The translations under genes were made by a program, and so were the position numbers. The notes below the pieces were generated by a model that saw only the letters and a list, made by a program, of their open reading frames with translations, was not told where the DNA came from and searched no databases. From Actinomycetes bacterium (lineage in GTDB: Bacteria; Actinomycetota; Actinomycetes; Actinomycetales; Beutenbergiaceae), in contig JAJYRV010000057.1 of the NCBI GenBank assembly GCA_021793935.1, forward strand, positions 1 through 9,525: 9,525 nt of DNA, in the 5' to 3' direction. Below, in pieces: positions 5,806-9,525 of the stretch. Position 1 is the first letter of the stretch, and every line of letters starts with the position of its first letter.

Positions 5806-6902
5806 AGATCCCCCCGCACCTCCTGCCCGCTGACGCCCGGTTCGGTTCGGGCCCCACCCGCGTGCGCACAGACCAGGTCCGGGCCCTCGCCGCAGCGAAC
5901 CCGCGCGTGCTCGGCACGTCCCACCGGCAGCCGCCGGTGAAGGAACTCGTGGGCGAGGTTCGCTCGCTTCTTCTGGAGCTCTTCTCCGCCCCCGACGGTT
6001 ACGAGGTGATCCTCGGCAACGGCGGGGCGAGCCTGTTCTGGGACGCCGCGACCTTCCACCTCATCCACCGTCACGCGCAGTTCGCCGAGTCCGGGGAGTT
6101 CGGGGCAAAGTTCGCGGCCGCCGCGAGGCAGGCCCCCTGGTTGGAAGAACCCGAGGTGATCTCCGGGCCGCCGGGCACCTCCGCGGTGCCGGCGCCGAGC
6201 GCGCTCATCGACACGTACGCGTGGGTACACAACGAAACGTCCACCGGCGTGCTCAACCCGGTGGCGAGGGTGGCGGAGGCGGCCCGCGGCGCGCTCATGG
6301 TCGTCGACGGCACCTCGGCAGCGGGCGGGGTCGATATCGACCTCGCCGAGGTCGACGCCTACTATTTCTCCCCCCAGAAGGCCCTCGGGTCGGAAGGCGG
6401 CCTGTGGCTGAGTTTCGTCTCTCCCGCGGCGATCGAACGGATCGAGGAGCTCGCAAGCCGGTGGACCCCGGCATCCCTCTCCCTTTCGATGGCGCTCGCC
6501 AACTCACGGCAGAACCAGACCCTCAACACCCCGTCAATCTCCACGCTCCTGCTCATTCGCAGCCAGTTGCAGTGGTTCGCGCAGAACGGGGGCCTGGAGT
6601 TCGCGGTCGCACGCAGCGCGGACAGTTCCCGGATCCTGTACTCCTGGGCGGAGGAATCCTCCTATGCGGCCCCGTGGGTAGCCCCGGAGCACCGCTCCCC
6701 CGTCGTCGCGACCATCGACTTCGATGCCGCCCTCGATGCGAGCAAGATCACCGCGGCGCTCCGGGCGAACGGCGTGGTGGACGTGGAGCCGTATCGCAAA
6801 CTCGGGCGGAACCAGATCCGGGTGGGCACCTACCCCTCGGTCGCGCCGGAGGATGTGCGCGCGCTCATCGCCTGCATCGAATACGTCGTCGAGCGCCTCT
6901 AG
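5802..6902 (+). CDS. serC: Phosphoserine aminotransferase, mycobacterial type
   Basis: This is a cytoplasmic PLP enzyme that converts 3-phosphohydroxypyruvate and glutamate to O-phosphoserine and 2-oxoglutarate in serine biosynthesis; the family also acts in pyridoxal phosphate synthesis. The 366-residue protein shows the landmarks of the actinobacterial SerC group: FGSGPTR (14-20), the substrate loop GTSHRQPPVK (38-47), WVHNETSTGV (141-150), VDGTSAAGG (168-176), the PLP-binding Lys193 in SPQKALGSEGG (190-200), QNQTLNTPSI (237-246) and the C-terminal RNQIRVGTYP (336-345). The ATG at 5802 overlaps the upstream TGA as ATGA, with GGAG 11 bases before it, implying translational coupling. The frame is open further upstream but that part lies inside the previous gene. 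It ends in a convergent junction with the MFS gene. Confidence 0.96.
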   Translation: MKIPPHLLPADARFGSGPTRVRTDQVRALAAANPRVLGTSHRQPPVKELVGEVRSLLLELFSAPDGYEVILGNGGASLFWDAATFHLIHRHAQFAESGEFGAKFAAAARQAPWLEEPEVISGPPGTSAVPAPSALIDTYAWVHNETSTGVLNPVARVAEAARGALMVVDGTSAAGGVDIDLAEVDAYYFSPQKALGSEGGLWLSFVSPAAIERIEELASRWTPASLSLSMALANSRQNQTLNTPSISTLLLIRSQLQWFAQNGGLEFAVARSADSSRILYSWAEESSYAAPWVAPEHRSPVVATIDFDAALDASKITAALRANGVVDVEPYRKLGRNQIRVGTYPSVAPEDVRALIACIEYVVERL

Positions 6903-6908
6903 TTCGGC

Positions 6909-6932
6909 GCCTAGCGGCGCGCGCCGCTAGGC
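6909..6932. terminator. 24-bp perfect palindrome, likely bidirectional terminator
   Basis: The 12-base arm GCCTAGCGGCGC (6909-6920) is followed without a spacer by its exact reverse complement (6921-6932). As RNA it gives a stem of about ten pairs with a four-base loop on either strand. It starts six bases after the serC stop and includes the TAG stop of the MFS gene on the minus strand. There is no U-tract, so it would be of the hairpin-only type seen in high-GC actinobacteria. Confidence 0.55.
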
Positions 6933-8252
6933 CGCTCGATTCGTACTCTGCTGCGCGGCCACCTCGAGCTGCGCCTGTTCCCGGGCGGCCCGCTCCTCGG
7001 GGTGGGTGAGGATCACGTGCGGTTTGCTGCGCAGCGAGTAGGTCACCTCCACCTGCCAGTGGCGCTTCACCCACAGGATCGCCACGACGGAGATGAGGAT
7101 GGAGGCGATCGCGCCGACGCCGATCGACCAGCGCGCACCCCAGTTCTCCGCGATCCAGCCGACTACCGGGGCCCCCACGGGGTTCGAACCGAAGAACACC
7201 ATGAGGTACAGGCTCATCACGCGGCCGCGCACCGTCGGGTCCGTCCCGAGCTGGATCGTGGTGTTCGCCGCGGTGATCATCGTGAGGGTGAAGAAGCCCA
7301 CGAGGATCGACATCGCGGAGAAGGTCCAGAAACTCGGCATGATCGCCATCAGCCCGGAGGAGACCCCGAATCCGAACGCGGCCCCGAGCACGAGGCGCAC
7401 CCGCGGGCGGTTCCGCCGAGCGGCGGCGAGCGCCCCGGCAAGCGAGCCGATCGCCATGACCGAACCGAGCAGCCCGTACTCCCCGGCCCCCCGCCCGAAC
7501 ACCTCCCGGGCCATCACGGCCGAGGTCAATTGGAAGTTCATCCCGAGCGCGGAGACGACGAACACGGTGACCATGATGACGATGATGTCGGTTCGGTGCC
7601 GGACGTAGGCGACCCCCTCGCGCAACTGCTCCTTGCTGCGCTTGGACGGCGCGGGGGTACGCAGATCTGCCACCCGCATCGCCCACATCGCCGCGATCGT
7701 CGCCACGAAGCTCAGGGCGTTGATGATGAAGATCCACCCGGTGCCGACCGCGGCGATCCCCAATCCGGCGATCCCCGGGCCCACGAGTCGGGCAGCGTTG
7801 AAGGAGGCGCTGTTGAGGCCGACGGCGTTCGCCAGTTGCTTCGCGGGAACGAGTTCGGAGACGAATACCTGCCGGGCGGGGGCATCAAGTGCGGAGACTA
7901 CCCCGAGGAGGAACGCGAACACGTACACGTGCCATAACTGCGCCACCCCGGTGAGGACCATCGCCCCAAGGCTCACGGCGAGGAGGCCGAGGGCGGATTG
8001 GGTGGCGATGAGGATCTTGCGCCGATTGAACCGGTCGGTGAGCACGCCGGCGACCGGGGTGAGGAAGATGGTGGGGATGAATTGCAGGGCCGTCACGATC
8101 CCCACCGCGAACCCGGAGTTGTCGGTGAGCTCGGTGAGCACGAGCCAGTCCTGGGCGATGCGCTGCATCCACGTACCGATGTTGGCGATCAGGGCCCCGA
8201 TGAACCACATGCGGTAGTTATAGAAACTCAAGGACGAGAATGTGCGGCTCAA
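6927..8252 (-). CDS. MFS drug/efflux transporter (MFS_3 / EntS-like)
   Basis: This is an inner-membrane proton-driven exporter of 441 residues with about 12 hydrophobic segments. The N-terminus SRTFSSLSFYNYRMWFIG...NIGTWMQRIAQDWLVL is the signature of the MFS_3 group that includes the enterobactin exporter EntS and many drug exporters. The loop 2-3 motif A is GVLTDRFNRRK (69-79). A hydrophilic tail of about 35 residues follows the last helix. The TTG at 8252 is chosen because it overlaps the marR stop as TTGA, has GGAAGG and GGTGGTG just upstream, and begins with the family N-terminus; a GTG 30 codons further up lies inside marR and adds a sequence unlike the family. It is the second gene of a marR operon, so its level should follow release of the MarR repressor. 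The substrate cannot be read from the sequence. Confidence 0.92.
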   Translation of the reverse strand: MSRTFSSLSFYNYRMWFIGALIANIGTWMQRIAQDWLVLTELTDNSGFAVGIVTALQFIPTIFLTPVAGVLTDRFNRRKILIATQSALGLLAVSLGAMVLTGVAQLWHVYVFAFLLGVVSALDAPARQVFVSELVPAKQLANAVGLNSASFNAARLVGPGIAGLGIAAVGTGWIFIINALSFVATIAAMWAMRVADLRTPAPSKRSKEQLREGVAYVRHRTDIIVIMVTVFVVSALGMNFQLTSAVMAREVFGRGAGEYGLLGSVMAIGSLAGALAAARRNRPRVRLVLGAAFGFGVSSGLMAIMPSFWTFSAMSILVGFFTLTMITAANTTIQLGTDPTVRGRVMSLYLMVFFGSNPVGAPVVGWIAENWGARWSIGVGAIASILISVVAILWVKRHWQVEVTYSLRSKPHVILTHPEERAAREQAQLEVAAQQSTNRAA

Positions 8253-8701
8253 TTGTTCACCACCTTCCGCAGGATCTCTTCCGCCTCCGACAGCACGTGG
8301 CGCTCCTGCCGGGTGAGAGAGGCGAGTCGGCGCTGGATCCACTGGTCGCGGCGCCGGCGGGTCTCGCGGATGTATTCGGCTCCCTCCTCGGAGAGCTCGA
8401 TGAGCACTGAGCGCCGGTCCCGGGGGTCCTCCGTGCGCAGCACGAAGCCCTCCGATTCGAGGAACTGCACGGTACGGGTCATCGACGGCGGTCGCACATG
8501 CTCGCGTTCGGCGAGCTCCCCCGGGCTCAGGGGCCCGTAGGTGAACAAGATCGAGAGCACCGAAAGCTGCCCCTCTGACAGGGAGCCCGCGCTCTCCACG
8601 CGCAGGCGGCGGCCGGCGCGCAGAATCGTCATTCGGAGTCGAGTTGCAAGTGGCGGCGGGTTGCGCCTTGGACGTACGGGGGCTGGTTGCGGGGAAGTCA
8701 T
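8249..8701 (-). CDS. MarR-family transcriptional repressor
   Basis: This is a dimeric winged-helix regulator of 150 residues that normally represses its own operon and leaves DNA on binding a small aromatic or oxidising effector. The helix-turn-helix is LSPGELAEREHVRPPSMTRT (58-77), followed by VQFLESEGFVLR and the wing DPRDRRSVLIELSEEG (92-107). Helices at both ends form the dimer interface. The first 20 residues are Pro/Arg-rich and probably disordered. The ATG at 8701 is only nine bases from a perfect -10, so the mRNA has almost no leader and no Shine-Dalgarno is needed. The gene overlaps the downstream exporter by TTGA. The likely target is its own promoter, which contains a 19-bp palindrome. 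No Cys is present, so thiol-based oxidation sensing of the OhrR kind is unlikely. Confidence 0.93.
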   Translation of the reverse strand: MTSPQPAPVRPRRNPPPLATRLRMTILRAGRRLRVESAGSLSEGQLSVLSILFTYGPLSPGELAEREHVRPPSMTRTVQFLESEGFVLRTEDPRDRRSVLIELSEEGAEYIRETRRRRDQWIQRRLASLTRQERHVLSEAEEILRKVVNN

Positions 8702-8710
8702 ACGCTCTTC

Positions 8711-8739
8711 ATTATAGGTACTTAGTTATGCTAAGTAAA
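8711..8739 (-). promoter_or_regulatory. Promoter of the marR-MFS operon
   Basis: On the minus strand TTTACT (8739-8734, four of six to TTGACA) is followed after 17 bases by a perfect TATAAT (8716-8711). The start codon comes nine bases later, so the 5' untranslated region is only about three bases: an essentially leaderless mRNA. This is the best promoter match in the window. Confidence 0.8.
8719..8737. promoter_or_regulatory. Probable MarR operator
   Basis: TACTTAGTTATGCTAAGTA is a palindrome with two perfect 7-base arms around a 5-base centre. It fills the spacer and touches the -35 of the marR promoter, the usual place for autorepression. Size and symmetry fit MarR sites; binding itself is inferred. 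Its A/T-rich composition stands out against the GC-rich surroundings. Confidence 0.7.
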
Positions 8740-8814
8740 TGTTCCGTGGCTCACAGGCGTGGCGCGCCCACGGGGATCCCCGCGCTCCTGGGCCTCCGAA
8801 AATTGAATTCGGGC

Positions 8815-8820
8815 TAGGAT
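8815..8820 (+). promoter_or_regulatory. -10 box of a probably leaderless transcript (DUF2530 gene)
   Basis: TAGGAT followed by exactly six bases and a GTG start. No good -35 and no Shine-Dalgarno are visible. A 12-bp palindrome CGGGGATCCCCG (8771-8782) lies upstream between the two divergent promoters and is of unknown meaning. Confidence 0.55.
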
Positions 8821-8826
8821 CGAGGC

Positions 8827-9084
8827 GTGTCCAATCAACCCGTGCTCACCCCCGCCGTGATCAACGCGAAGATGGTGTTTCGGATCGGTACCATCTTGTG
8901 GGCTATCGCGCTCATCGTGCTGGGGATCCTGCACCTGAGCGGAATCTCCGTTCCGGGGCGCTATCCCCTCATCTCTGCCGCCGGGATCGTGCTGGGCGCG
9001 CTGGGATACTGGTGGGCGCACCGCAACCACCTCATCAACGACGACGGGCTCTCCCAGTCCCAGCTCCCCGCCAGCGAGAAGTAG
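8827..9084 (+). CDS. Small two-helix membrane protein, DUF2530 family
   Basis: This is an 85-residue actinobacterial integral membrane protein of unknown function. After a short polar N-terminus come two hydrophobic helices, about 18-38 (FRIGTILWAIALIVLGILHL) and 46-64 (YPLISAAGIVLGALGYWWA), then a basic and polar tail. The pattern ILWAIALIVL followed by GIVLGALGYWW suits DUF2530. The GTG start sits six bases behind TAGGAT, consistent with leaderless expression, and starts a coherent protein. It is divergent from marR and 27 bases before the next gene, which has its own -10-like box. No function can be assigned. Confidence 0.8.
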   Translation: MSNQPVLTPAVINAKMVFRIGTILWAIALIVLGILHLSGISVPGRYPLISAAGIVLGALGYWWAHRNHLINDDGLSQSQLPASEK

Positions 9085-9099
9085 GGCGGCGCGGGTCGC

Positions 9100-9105
9100 T
9101 ACAGT
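9100..9105 (+). promoter_or_regulatory. -10 box of a probably leaderless transcript (dehydrogenase gene)
   Basis: TACAGT is followed by exactly six bases (GGAAAC) and the GTG start, the same arrangement as at 4825 and 8815. GGAAA is a poor Shine-Dalgarno at this distance. No clear -35 is seen. Confidence 0.45.
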
Positions 9106-9111
9106 GGAAAC

Positions 9112-9522
9112 GTGAAGATCCTCGTACCCACCGTTATCCCCATTGAGTTCACCGCGCCCGAGGGCGTGGAAGATGTTCGTTACGACGTGCGTGCCCCCAT
9201 CCCGAAGGAACATCGGGACGCGGAGGCGATCGTGTTGTGGCTCAACCCGCCCGAGGAGCTTGCCGCGCTGCCGGAGCAGTTACCCCACCTGAAGTGGATC
9301 CAGGGGCTCATGGCGGGCCCGGACGCGGTTCACGCCGCCGGCTTCCCCAGCCACGTGCAGGTGTGCGCCGGGGTCGGCTTGCACGACGCCCCGGTCGCCG
9401 AACACACGATGGCGCTCATTCTCGCCGCGGCACGCCGGCTCGATCTCACCACGCGCGCGCAGGAGGAGTCACGCTGGGCCCGCGAGCTCAGTGGCAACCA
9501 GACGGTCAAGCGGACCGGCTAG
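9112..9522 (+). CDS. D-isomer 2-hydroxyacid dehydrogenase, N-terminal part, probably frameshifted
   Basis: The 136 residues match the first half of the catalytic domain of NAD-dependent D-2-hydroxyacid dehydrogenases (phosphoglycerate dehydrogenase-like): MKILVPT start, LPHLKWIQGLMAGPDAV (57-73), then the helix GVGLHDAPVAEHTMALILAA (87-106) and RRLDLTTRAQEESRWAREL. Members are normally about 300 residues or more. Here the frame ends at TAG (9520-9522) before any GxGxxG nucleotide-binding motif, three bases from the window edge. From about 9495 the +1 frame reads QPDGQADRLD, which looks more like the family sequence after this helix than the encoded TVKRTG. A one-base deletion near GTGGCAAC (9491-9498), or a sequencing error, would explain this; a true truncation is the alternative. 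The GTG start follows a TACAGT box by six bases. The substrate is unknown. Confidence 0.7.
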   Translation: MKILVPTVIPIEFTAPEGVEDVRYDVRAPIPKEHRDAEAIVLWLNPPEELAALPEQLPHLKWIQGLMAGPDAVHAAGFPSHVQVCAGVGLHDAPVAEHTMALILAAARRLDLTTRAQEESRWARELSGNQTVKRTG

Positions 9523-9525
9523 ATC

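Noticed and set aside
6865..7937. Long frames on both strands inside the MFS gene
   Set aside because: Arg/Gly/His-rich shadow translations without domains; the MFS frame has membrane helices and motif A.
8761..8782. GGCGCGCC and CGGGGATCCCCG palindromes between divergent promoters, considered as a cloning scar or a regulator site
   Set aside because: Short GC-rich palindromes are expected in this composition, both strands around them continue as normal intergenic DNA, and neither overlaps a promoter element.

Overview
The window is GC-rich and looks like chromosomal DNA of a high-GC Gram-positive bacterium (Actinomycetota), most likely from the Micrococcales or a close relative. The main reasons are a DtxR/IdeR-type iron regulator, a mycobacterial-type SerC next to a citrate-synthase-like gene, a DUF2530 protein, and start codons that sit directly behind TAnnnT -10 boxes, as in leaderless actinobacterial mRNAs. 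A cell-wall peptidase gene also carries a ydaO-type c-di-AMP riboswitch leader, as in Streptomyces and mycobacteria. The genus cannot be fixed from the sequence alone. No phage, insertion sequence, CRISPR array, tRNA or rRNA is visible.

Layout. (1) 2-1524, plus strand: the end of an OpuC-type osmoprotectant ABC operon, with a permease cut by the window edge and a lipoprotein binding protein whose start overlaps the permease stop. (2) 1603-2532, minus strand: a tandem universal stress protein, convergent with the ABC operon across a hairpin. (3) 2775-3587, minus strand: a secreted NlpC/P60 peptidoglycan endopeptidase. It starts at TTG, ends at a strong intrinsic terminator, and follows a 400-base leader and control region with a c-di-AMP riboswitch, a candidate promoter and a perfect CRP-type TGTGA-N6-TCACA site. 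(4) 4000-4713, minus strand: a DtxR/IdeR iron-dependent repressor. (5) 4837-6902, plus strand: an overlapping pair made of a citrate-synthase-fold protein that has lost its catalytic histidines, followed by serC. (6) 6927-8701, minus strand: a marR-MFS exporter operon joined by a TTGA overlap, with a palindromic operator inside its promoter. It converges on serC at a 24-bp perfect palindrome. (7) 8827-9084, plus strand: a small two-helix DUF2530 membrane protein. (8) 9112-9522, plus strand: the N-terminal part of a D-2-hydroxyacid dehydrogenase that stops early, probably through a frameshift, just before the window ends.

Most genes are ordinary housekeeping or stress functions. The points that deserve a second look are the peptidase leader, where c-di-AMP and probably cAMP signals meet and the aptamer loop can pair with the Shine-Dalgarno; an 11-bp hairpin that competes with the aptamer; the citrate synthase pseudoenzyme kept in an operon with serC; and the compact self-controlled marR promoter.
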